From an uncultured Lewinella sp. (GTDB lineage: Bacteria > Bacteroidota > Bacteroidia > Chitinophagales > Saprospiraceae), in contig CALIGP010000415.1 in the NCBI GenBank assembly GCA_938021455.1, positions 1 to 9,690 of the forward strand: DNA of 9,690 bases, written 5' to 3'. The position numbers and the translations under genes were made by a program. This document shows positions 1-5,916 of the stretch, piece after piece (position 1 is the first letter of the stretch; each line of letters begins with the position of its first letter). The notes under the pieces were generated by a model, which saw nothing but the letters and a program-made list of their open reading frames with translations, made no database searches and had not been told where the DNA came from.

Positions 1-280
1 CTGCACCGTTGGATTCTCCCGGTATGCGAAGCACTGCATCACAGCTGCGGAGCACCCGGTGAGCAATGGGGTAGGAAATGGCATTGTAGATGTCGTCACC
101 CACTTTCTTAGAACCCGCCATTCGCATCAAGGGTAGCGCAAACCATTCTCCTACGACTGGCGTGTGTCCTTTTTGGAAAACCTGATAGGCGGCTTGCTCC
201 AATCGGGTGAGGTTTTCTTGGATAAGTAGTGGGTCATCGTTAGTGCCACCTCGGTAGGGGCCTGAAATCATGATCATCAT
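1..280 (-). CDS. DUF4406 / nucleoside 2-deoxyribosyltransferase-like protein (partial, C-terminus outside window)
   Basis: About 93 residues can be read before the frame leaves the left edge. The protein opens with MMIMISGPYRGG, followed by a helix-rich stretch with HTPVVGEWFALPL and, near the edge, LRIPGESNGA. An N-terminal beta strand ending in SGPYR, then a later R-[IV]-PG-x-S-x-GA, is what I associate with DUF4406 and small nucleoside 2-deoxyribosyltransferase-like folds, which bind or cleave nucleosides or nucleotides. That assignment is from memory of the family. The frame is open upstream to a TAA about 51 bases before the first ATG, with no better start. Two ATGs stand in tandem (278-280, 275-277) and a third lies at 269-271, so the start is uncertain by up to four codons. 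It follows the Crp/Fnr gene on the same strand after 58 bases. Confidence 0.55.
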   Translation of the reverse strand, partial: MMIMISGPYRGGTNDDPLLIQENLTRLEQAAYQVFQKGHTPVVGEWFALPLMRMAGSKKVGDDIYNAISYPIAHRVLRSCDAVLRIPGESNGA

Positions 281-338
281 CTGCTTGCCGAATTTTCCCC
301 AAGGTAGTGGAGCTACTGTTTGAATATCTTAAGCTAGA

Positions 339-935
339 TTAAGATCGTTCTTCTGTCAGTAATTTTTTTTTCAAAGTAGAGAGGAACTCCGGCGTAATAC
401 CTAAATAGGAGGCGATGTCTTTCTGGCTTGCGTCCTGTTCAATGTTTGGATATCGGCCAGTCAGATTTAGGTAGCGGGTAGGAGCATCGTCGGTAATCAA
501 CTCAAGCGAACGCCGTTGTTCTCTGATGTAGGAATATTGCATCATATTCCTGAAGGCCGTTTCAAAGGAAGGGAAGTTGGAAATGAGATGGTTGAAATTC
601 TCTTTCGTTAACTTGTAAATGATAGCCTCGGCGGTTGACTGAATATTAATTTTTGATGTGTGGTTATTCGTGAAACTATCAATGTCCGTAATCCACCAAT
701 CGGCGAATGCAAACATGATTACACGTTCCTTCCCTGACTGATCAAAGATGTAGCTTTTGCAGCAACCCCGATAAACGTAGTAAATGGCGTTGCAGGACCG
801 ATCCCCTTTCAGCAGGAATTGATTTTTATCGATTTCTTGCCGCTCAAATTTTGAAGTGATGTTATTTAATTCTTCCTGGCTAATGGTGGCCCGCTTACAC
901 AGGTTACGGGTGAGCATTTCGAGTTCGGAGGACAT
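339..935 (-). CDS. Crp/Fnr-family transcriptional regulator
   Basis: The 198-aa product has the size and layout of Bacteroidota Crp/Fnr-type regulators. A cyclic-nucleotide-binding-like beta roll spans roughly residues 25-115 (GDRSCNAIYYVYRGCCKSY, then FDQSGKERVIMFAF). A long dimerisation helix follows at about 118-148, then a C-terminal winged helix-turn-helix at about 168-192 (ASQKDIASYLGITPEFLSTL). I do not see the RS/RT phosphate-binding signature of true cAMP receptors, and there is no four-cysteine Fe-S cluster, so the ligand is unknown and it may act without cAMP. It probably binds DNA as a dimer; its targets cannot be read here. The upstream Gfo/Idh/MocA gene on the same strand ends 96 bases away, and a possible promoter of its own sits in that gap. 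Confidence 0.85.
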   Translation of the reverse strand: MSSELEMLTRNLCKRATISQEELNNITSKFERQEIDKNQFLLKGDRSCNAIYYVYRGCCKSYIFDQSGKERVIMFAFADWWITDIDSFTNNHTSKINIQSTAEAIIYKLTKENFNHLISNFPSFETAFRNMMQYSYIREQRRSLELITDDAPTRYLNLTGRYPNIEQDASQKDIASYLGITPEFLSTLKKKLLTEERS

Positions 936-966
936 ATAGCGTGCATTAGAGAACCAGTAGATCTAA

Positions 967-997
967 ACAAGGTAGGCTTTCCTTATTCACACTTCAA
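967..997 (-). promoter_or_regulatory. Possible Bacteroidota-type promoter of the Crp/Fnr gene
   Basis: On the minus strand a TTG (995-997) is followed after 20 bases by TACCTTGT (967-974), a 6 of 8 match to TAnnTTTG. It sits 32 bases before the ATG at 933-935. The match is imperfect, and such short motifs occur by chance. Confidence 0.3.
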
Positions 998-1031
998 TAG
1001 GCTGGCAAGAATTGATTTGTGGACAATCTTG

Positions 1032-2027
1032 TTACACCTTACCCATAATCCTATCCATCACCCAACTGGTATGTAGGGCTGTCTTACCCGTTGACGGGTG
1101 AAAGTAGCCACCGTCTAATAGTTGCCGTTTTATGTTCTCTACGTGGGGCATCTGAACGTGGTACGGATGTTCGATAAACTTCTCTTGTCGTTTATCTCCC
1201 TGGATAAGGACAACGGGTTGCTCGTCGAAAATGGAGAACTGGATGCTTCCCTTACTACCCATGATTTCGACCCGGTCTTCTGATCGGCTACTGCCAAAAT
1301 TCCAATTACCCGTACCGGTTATTTCGTCGTTGTGGAGCCAGCAGGCCGTGAAGGCATCTTTTGCTCCGTACAGCCCCTGTTGGTTTAGGCTGATGCCGTG
1401 CACCGTCGTCATGTCACCTAAGAAAAAGGCGAACAAGTCAAGCCCGTGGCTCGCCAGATCGTCAAAGTAACCACCAGGGGCTACCGCAGAGTCTGTGCGC
1501 CAATTGTTAGCGCCAGAAAGATCCTGTGTGCTGGGCGATTTACTCAGTTGCCAGTTAATGTGACGCAGATCGCCAATCTCCTGATTGTCCAACCAGGTTT
1601 TTACCTGAAGGAAGCGGGGTAGGGAGCGCCGATAATAGGCAGAGAATAAAGGGACATTCCGTTCAGCAAACGCTTCGTAAATGGCCAGACTATCGGCGTA
1701 GCTCGGAGACAGCGGTTTTTCCACGCAGCATGGCTTACCCGCTTCGGCGACTTTGATTGCATAAAGCCGGTGAGTGTCAGGCGGTGTAGCGATATAGACG
1801 GCATCGATGTCGGGATCGTTGATTAAAGCGTTGGCGTCAGAGTAGGTTTTTTCGACCTGATGACGACGGGCGTAATCTTTCAACTTGGCTTCGTTGCGTC
1901 GCATCACCGCACGGAGTTGGAAGCCCGGTGTTTTCTGGTAAGCAGGGCCGCTTTTTACTTCCGTAACGTCGCCGCAGCCAATGATGCCCCATCTAAGTGG
2001 GGGAGAAGTTGAGGCGTCAGTTGTCAT
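1032..2027 (-). CDS. Gfo/Idh/MocA-family NAD(P)-dependent oxidoreductase
   Basis: A 331-aa soluble dehydrogenase of usual family length. The N-terminal Rossmann fold shows the dinucleotide loop GIIGCGDV (residues 14-21) and the strand AVYIATPPDTH (about 76-86). The family signature EKP is at 103-105 (CVEKPLS), where the Lys is the conserved active-site residue. The C-terminal alpha/beta domain has GGYFDDLASHGLDL (185-198), matching the family's GG-x-x-x-D-x-x-x-H motif with D190 and H194 as likely catalytic residues. Family members oxidise or reduce sugars, inositols and related polyols with NAD(P); the substrate cannot be told from sequence. The DLASHGLDLFAFFLG stretch resembles the 1,5-anhydrofructose reductase/glucose-fructose oxidoreductase-like branch, a loose inference. 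The ATG at 2025-2027 leaves a short 11-residue tail before the first strand, which is normal. Confidence 0.9.
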   Translation of the reverse strand: MTTDASTSPPLRWGIIGCGDVTEVKSGPAYQKTPGFQLRAVMRRNEAKLKDYARRHQVEKTYSDANALINDPDIDAVYIATPPDTHRLYAIKVAEAGKPCCVEKPLSPSYADSLAIYEAFAERNVPLFSAYYRRSLPRFLQVKTWLDNQEIGDLRHINWQLSKSPSTQDLSGANNWRTDSAVAPGGYFDDLASHGLDLFAFFLGDMTTVHGISLNQQGLYGAKDAFTACWLHNDEITGTGNWNFGSSRSEDRVEIMGSKGSIQFSIFDEQPVVLIQGDKRQEKFIEHPYHVQMPHVENIKRQLLDGGYFHPSTGKTALHTSWVMDRIMGKV

Positions 2028-2237
2028 GGGGTATTTTATTCCGCAAAATAAGATGGCGCGGCCGCAGGTGCAAGGTTTTTCTTCAGCGGAGCAATGCGAG
2101 TACAGGGTGACACAAGTTTATCTGTGTTGACAGAGAGCCCTCGGTGCCCTTCTCGGCGAGTCTCTACTTCGTCGAGACTCGCTCGAAGTTTGCGCTGAGG
2201 AGGGGCATGTCTAATTAGAAACTTATGTTACACTGTA
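2028..2237. other. Gap between the RT stop and the oxidoreductase start, with no gene
   Basis: These 210 bases hold no credible coding frame. The part next to the RT stop contains a strong hairpin (2156-2182) nested in weaker outer arms, listed separately. The remainder must hold the start of the oxidoreductase transcript, but I see no convincing TAnnTTTG box on the minus strand. Confidence 0.6.
2146..2206 (-). other. Long nested hairpin downstream of the RT gene (possible 3' end structure)
   Basis: GCGAGTCTC (2156-2164) and GAGACTCGC (2174-2182) form a perfect 9-bp stem with a 9-base loop. Outside it, GCCCTTCTC (2146-2154) pairs imperfectly with GAGGAGGGGC (2197-2206), giving a 61-base nested foldback. 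It begins 32 bases past the RT stop codon in the direction of transcription. No run of U follows on the minus strand, so it is not a classic intrinsic terminator. It could protect or end the operon transcript, or be an intergenic repeat. Confidence 0.5.
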
Positions 2238-3752
2238 CTAGCTCCCCAATCCCAGCAAACGCTTCCACCAGGGGCTGGAGGTACCTACTTCTCCTCGAGG
2301 TGGTACAGAAATTTCTTTCACCCGGGCTTTCACCCGTTCCGCTGGCGGTAAGTAAGCCCGGTCATGCCGGGCCCACAAAGCCTCTACGCGAGAGAGATAA
2401 TCTTTGCCCAGATCAGGACGAACCATGTTGATGTAGGCTGCATAGCCGTGCAGAGAAGGGAAAAGGTTTGGCCCGTCTCCCCAAGTCTTCCCTTCCGGGC
2501 CGTTTTGCTCAATCTGATGGATGACCGCACGGAACTGGCGAAGTTTCTTACGCGGCAGGCTCGCTTTTTCGTTGACGATAATCCCCGTTACCTCCCGACG
2601 CGCACCCTTATGCATGATCTGCGTTTTATCGGGGTGAACGATAAAGCCTTCATCCTTAATAATCTGCTTCACCTGCCAAAGTAACTTGCCAACGATCGAG
2701 CCGTGCTGGGCGTCATCGCCTGAAAAAGTCAGGTCATCGGCGTAGCGGGTGTAAGTCAAGCCAAATTTTTTGGCCACGCCACTAAGGCGGGCATCGAGGC
2801 GTCGGCAAATCAGGTTGGTCAGCTGAGGGCTGGAGGCTGCTCCCTGTGGCAAAGCCCGCTTGCCGGTATGAACGTAATAAGTCTTTCCATCGGCAGTAAT
2901 CTGGTCGGTTTCCGGCTCGGTGCACAATAGCCCCAGAACGGTAGCGATCTTTTCTGAATAGCCCAATTCGCGAAAAAAGCCCTTGACGCGACGGTAAGTG
3001 ACGGTGGGAAAGAAATTTTGCAAATCCATGTTGACTACCAGCGTATGGCCTACGTGCGGCAGGGCGTTGGTCAGGATACTTCTCCCGGGTACGAAGCCGT
3101 GGGCCTGTTCGGTTACCTCCGGCAAATAGAGAATATTTTCCAGCACCCAGCGCTGAGCGTCTTTGAGCAGCGGGAGCGGGGCGGATATTTCCCGGAAGCC
3201 ACCCGTTTTCTTTGGCAACTTGAATCTTCGGTAATGACTACTTTCACTCACCACGCGGTTGAAGGTTAACCACCGTAGTTTCCCTACCGTGAGGTCCATA
3301 CGGCTAGCCAGGTCAGCCATGTCTTTGAAGTTGGGTAATCCCTTCTTTGCGAGTTTTTCCGGCTTAGCAGTATTGTCGCGCAGCCCGTAACTAACTCCTT
3401 CACCGAGGTAGGTAATATCGTTGGCCTGTTTTTCCTGCCAGGCAGTAGCCTTAGCCTGGCGATCGGCTTCACGACGATCCTTTGTCTCCTGACGGCGTTG
3501 ACGCGCTTCCTTCATACGCTGTTTGCGCATTTCCCTTAGCTGGGTCTTAATGTTCTTTTGCGCGGTCTGTTGGGCGGAGAGCTTTCTGAGTTCTTTGCGC
3601 AGTTCATTCTCGCGGGCAATGATATCCTCCTGTACCGTAGGCTGATCAGCGTCCTTTGGCCAGAAACCGAAGCGTTGCATTTCTTCGAGAATGAAGCCCT
3701 CGCGGCCTTTGTCCTTGATGAGTTGCTGTAGTTGCTCGCGACTGCGTTCCAT
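2238..3752 (-). CDS. Retron reverse transcriptase with a charged coiled-coil N-terminal extension
   Basis: A 504-aa RNA-directed DNA polymerase counted from the ATG at 3750-3752. Palm motifs: VVNMDLQNFFP with catalytic D243, LPQGAASSP (301-309), and RYADDLTFSG with YADD at 337-340. Two retron hallmarks are present: NALPH (229-233), a fit to region X NAxxH, and EVTG with VTG at 388-390 (region Y), used to recognise the cognate msr. In the family, the enzyme primes from an internal G of the ncRNA and makes branched RNA-DNA (msDNA). Residues about 40-110 are very rich in K, R, E and Q and probably form a long basic coiled coil, absent from short enterobacterial retron RTs. The frame runs 30 codons further up to 3842, but that stretch lies inside ncRNA copy A including its a2 arm, so M31 is the better start. 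There is no maturase or endonuclease domain, so it is not a group II intron RT. Confidence 0.92.
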   Translation of the reverse strand: MERSREQLQQLIKDKGREGFILEEMQRFGFWPKDADQPTVQEDIIARENELRKELRKLSAQQTAQKNIKTQLREMRKQRMKEARQRRQETKDRREADRQAKATAWQEKQANDITYLGEGVSYGLRDNTAKPEKLAKKGLPNFKDMADLASRMDLTVGKLRWLTFNRVVSESSHYRRFKLPKKTGGFREISAPLPLLKDAQRWVLENILYLPEVTEQAHGFVPGRSILTNALPHVGHTLVVNMDLQNFFPTVTYRRVKGFFRELGYSEKIATVLGLLCTEPETDQITADGKTYYVHTGKRALPQGAASSPQLTNLICRRLDARLSGVAKKFGLTYTRYADDLTFSGDDAQHGSIVGKLLWQVKQIIKDEGFIVHPDKTQIMHKGARREVTGIIVNEKASLPRKKLRQFRAVIHQIEQNGPEGKTWGDGPNLFPSLHGYAAYINMVRPDLGKDYLSRVEALWARHDRAYLPPAERVKARVKEISVPPRGEVGTSSPWWKRLLGLGS

Positions 3753-3802
3753 GATGAAGGGTTGTTGATTTGAAAGAGGGACAGGGGCTATGAAAAAAGT
3801 TG

Positions 3803-4016
3803 AAAAATGCCGGGGCCGCCTTCGACGATCCTGGAACCACACGGGTCAACTCCGCGACCAACGGGGTAGCGATATTGGGTTTCTCCGAAACCGAACCGGC
3901 AATGTTGCTACCCCGTTACAGGGCGCAACCAACCGACGCGGGTGGTGAGGTAGGGGCAGGTAGAGAACATAGGCGGCGCTGCGCCGCCCGGGAAGCAAGT
4001 TCTTTGGCCCCGGCAA
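3803..4016 (-). ncRNA. Retron ncRNA (msr-msd), copy A, next to the RT
   Basis: On the minus strand this stretch reads as a complete retron RNA ending 50 bases before the RT start. Its ends pair as a1/a2: TGCCGGGGCC (3808-3817) is the perfect 10-base reverse complement of 4006-4015. Inside lie an msr hairpin (3972-3978 with 3982-3988, 7 bp, 3-base loop), closed outside by AGAAC/GTTCT (3963-3967 with 3999-4003). A 20-base linker (3917-3936) identical to copy B follows, then a long msd hairpin (3860-3917). After the a2 arm the RNA has a run of five U. The order a1, msr, msd, a2 and the position upstream of the RT are as in known retrons. The branching G and exact msDNA ends are not assigned. Confidence 0.85.
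3860..3917. other. msd hairpin of copy A
   Basis: An 18-position stem (3860-3877 with 3900-3917), with an apical 6-bp hairpin GGTTTC-TCC-GAAACC (3878-3892) and a short unpaired GAACCGG on one side. Read as plus-strand DNA, the stem is unbroken with two G-T wobbles. Read as the minus-strand RNA, those positions become A-C mismatches. Confidence 0.85.
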
Positions 4017-4027
4017 ATCAATTCTTT

Positions 4028-4244
4028 AAAAACGCCGGAGTCGCCTTCGACAATCCTGGAACCGCCCGGATCAACTCCGCGACCACTAGGGTAGTGCTAT
4101 TGGGTTTCTCCGAAACTGAACCGGCAATGGCACTACCCTAGTACAGGGCGCAACCAACCGATTCGAGCGGTGAGGCTAGGGGTAGGTAGAGAACGTGGAC
4201 GGCGCTGCGCCGTCCGGGAAGCAAGTTCTTTGACCCAGGCGTTT
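4028..4244 (-). ncRNA. Retron ncRNA (msr-msd), copy B, next to the SWIM gene
   Basis: A second full copy of the ncRNA, transcribed first, starting about 40 bases past the SWIM gene stop. It is about 86% identical to copy A with one single-base indel. All structural parts are kept: an a1/a2 helix (4030-4041 onward with 4232-4244; about 13 pairs with one mismatch and one G-U in RNA), an 8-bp msr hairpin (4197-4204 with 4208-4215), the same outer AGAAC/GTTCT closing pairs, the shared linker (4142-4161), and an 18-bp msd stem (4085-4102 with 4125-4142). Eight base pairs differ from copy A by changes on both sides. Five U also follow its a2 arm in the RNA. The conserved pairing argues that it is functional rather than decaying. 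Confidence 0.83.
4085..4142. other. msd hairpin of copy B
   Basis: An 18-position stem (4085-4102 with 4125-4142): thirteen perfect pairs from the base plus five more with one G-T wobble on the plus strand. Five stem pairs differ from copy A on both sides. The apex is the same as in copy A except for one base (C to T at 4117), which turns a G-C pair into G-T on the plus strand. Confidence 0.85.
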
Positions 4245-4284
4245 ATTTTTTAAAGGTTACCACGTTAGGTAGCCCGGTTTTATC

Positions 4285-5916
4285 TTACGTGCCCGCGTGC
4301 ATCCGCAGCGCAAGCATGTGTCGGCAAGGACCGAGCCTTAGCCCGTTTGCCTTGTATTGATCACAGCTACAGTTAGCATCCGTGAGTTGTTTGTCTTCGT
4401 TAATTCGTAGCAGAGTTTTGTGGAGAACTCCACCGTCGTTGACCTGGCCAGCAACGGTTTCGCCTTGCTCGAGGCGAGCCTGACCGGTGATGTTGACGTG
4501 GCCACCAAGCTCCAGGATGAAGGCTTCCTGTTCCACCTCGCTACTATGGCGAAGGGTCTCCAGCGGGATGCCGTCTTTACTCAGTTCACGGGCGCGGTAC
4601 ACCCCCTTGTTGAGGTCGTAGATGACGTTGCCCGCGCGGGCGTGCTCGCTCATCAAACCGTGAATCTTTGCCCGGTCGAAGCCCGTGGCCGTAACGAGCT
4701 GGTCAGTGGTCCGGAACCAGTTATCACGCAGCGCCTGATAAGATCGATCCAGATCGCTGGGCGTATAATTTACCCGGGCGGTCATTAGATTAAACTGGCC
4801 AGCACGAGACCAGTCATTCTCCGTCCAGCCACTCATGCCGAGGGTGAAGGTCATGCCGCCCAGTTTGAGTAGGAAAAAACTTGGCTGCCCGTCACCTAGT
4901 AAATGAATACGTACGAAATCCGCCAGAGGGAGCAGACGCTCCAGCACCAGCAGGCGCCGGCGACCCCAAACCTTTACGCTGCGGGCAACATCGCCCAGGT
5001 ACGGGCTACGTGGACAATCCACGATCTTGCCCCAGGGTTGGAAGTTTATCTTTACCGCTTGCCCTGGCGTCAGCTCGAAGCGCATATAACGTGGGCCTTG
5101 CTTTGCCCGCTTTTGTCGTAAGACAAAAAGAATGTTTGCCAGGTCAGTAGGGTGCAGGTCAAAGCTAACGGCGGGCATCGTCATGGCGGTACTCACCTGC
5201 AGAAAGCCTCGAACCCAACTGTCGGGCAGATCGATCTTTTCTTCCTTGAAATCCGCCTCCCGTTCAGTGGTGACCGTAAATCCGCTAGGTTCTACCCGTA
5301 AATCTGTTTGTTTATAAGTTCGAATTTTTTGGAACTCGGTGTAAAGTGCATCTGAGTAATCTACGTTCGTGGTTCCGCAGGCGAAGGTGTCTACGCGTTC
5401 AAACTGGTTGTAGTCCAGGCTGAGTTTGCCATAAGTGCTTTCGTCCTGGCTGAAGCACTCGAAGAAGAGCTCGTCGGGGTGGATGGTTATGACGGGGTCG
5501 AGAATGAATCTCGCGTCGTAATCCATTGTCCACATATGCCGGCGCCATTTATTCTGGGCTGCCCAGAAAGGTTTCATAACCCGGGAACGATCCTTTCTTA
5601 CGGCTTCCAAATCGGTGCGTACTTCAGCGATACGGTTACGCAAATCGGGTAAGTTCGTCATGTGCTCGGCTAGCCAGAGTTGTTCTTGTTCGGCCGCCCA
5701 GGCTTTATAGTCGGTTTTATCCTCCCGCTTGAAACGAAGATCGGACTTGACGACGGCATGCAAGGCACTCATCGCCTCGCGGTAAGCCACCTTACGGCCC
5801 AGGCTACCGACGAAGTACGTTGGCTCCCGCAGCAGGTCGGGGGCAAAGCTAAGGGCCGTGCCACCCGCCGTTTGGCGCACCGTACTGCCGCCCTGGTATT
5901 TACGCTCGAATTCCAT
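4285..5916 (-). CDS. SWIM zinc-finger protein of the retron operon
   Basis: A 543-aa protein with a C-terminal SWIM finger: C516, C518, C531 and H533 fit CxC-x12-CxH (CSCDQYK ... GPCRHMLALR). SWIM domains bind zinc and usually act in nucleic-acid or protein binding. Residues about 60-125 are helical and charged (a possible coiled coil around NRIAEVRTDLEAVRKDRSR). Residues about 130-400 look like mixed alpha/beta with no motif I recognise. I see no nuclease, ATPase or methylase signature. The start codon shares one base with the stop of the upstream HEAT-like gene (TGATG), so the two are probably translationally coupled and made in fixed ratio. The stop lies about 40 bases before ncRNA copy B. 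The likely role is an effector or adaptor of the retron, perhaps binding msDNA or phage nucleic acid; this is inferred from context. Confidence 0.85.
   Translation of the reverse strand: MEFERKYQGGSTVRQTAGGTALSFAPDLLREPTYFVGSLGRKVAYREAMSALHAVVKSDLRFKREDKTDYKAWAAEQEQLWLAEHMTNLPDLRNRIAEVRTDLEAVRKDRSRVMKPFWAAQNKWRRHMWTMDYDARFILDPVITIHPDELFFECFSQDESTYGKLSLDYNQFERVDTFACGTTNVDYSDALYTEFQKIRTYKQTDLRVEPSGFTVTTEREADFKEEKIDLPDSWVRGFLQVSTAMTMPAVSFDLHPTDLANILFVLRQKRAKQGPRYMRFELTPGQAVKINFQPWGKIVDCPRSPYLGDVARSVKVWGRRRLLVLERLLPLADFVRIHLLGDGQPSFFLLKLGGMTFTLGMSGWTENDWSRAGQFNLMTARVNYTPSDLDRSYQALRDNWFRTTDQLVTATGFDRAKIHGLMSEHARAGNVIYDLNKGVYRARELSKDGIPLETLRHSSEVEQEAFILELGGHVNITGQARLEQGETVAGQVNDGGVLHKTLLRINEDKQLTDANCSCDQYKANGLRLGPCRHMLALRMHAGT

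Larger units (their letters stand above)
3803..4244. repeat. Tandem direct repeat, two units of about 225 bp
   Basis: Unit A (from 3803) and unit B (from 4028) align at an offset of 225 bases, moving to 226 after one extra C in B near 4175. I count about 30 substitutions over about 213 columns. Identity is highest in the linker and msd apex and lowest in paired stems, where changes compensate. The repeat boundaries match the RNA ends, so the duplicated unit is the ncRNA itself, without neighbouring genes. Confidence 0.9.

Noticed and set aside
1..280. DUF4406/deoxyribosyltransferase-like gene as the retron's effector (as in retrons with nucleoside deoxyribosyltransferase-like partners)
   Set aside because: It lies about 2 kb beyond the RT stop, separated by a Crp/Fnr regulator and an oxidoreductase, with gaps and a strong hairpin between. 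It is also the small metabolic form. Nearness is probably coincidence.
2238..3752. Group II intron or diversity-generating retroelement RT
   Set aside because: There is no maturase or endonuclease domain and no intron-end structure. No template/variable repeat pair is seen. NAxxH and VTG plus the upstream msr-msd point to a retron.
3800..4141. Plus-strand open frame of 113 codons across the two ncRNA units
   Set aside because: Its peptide repeats itself only because the DNA is a tandem repeat. The base changes between units preserve pairing rather than codons, and no family likeness is seen.
3803..4244. CRISPR array or satellite
   Set aside because: There are only two long units of about 225 bp with no spacers, and the internal structure fits msr-msd RNA.
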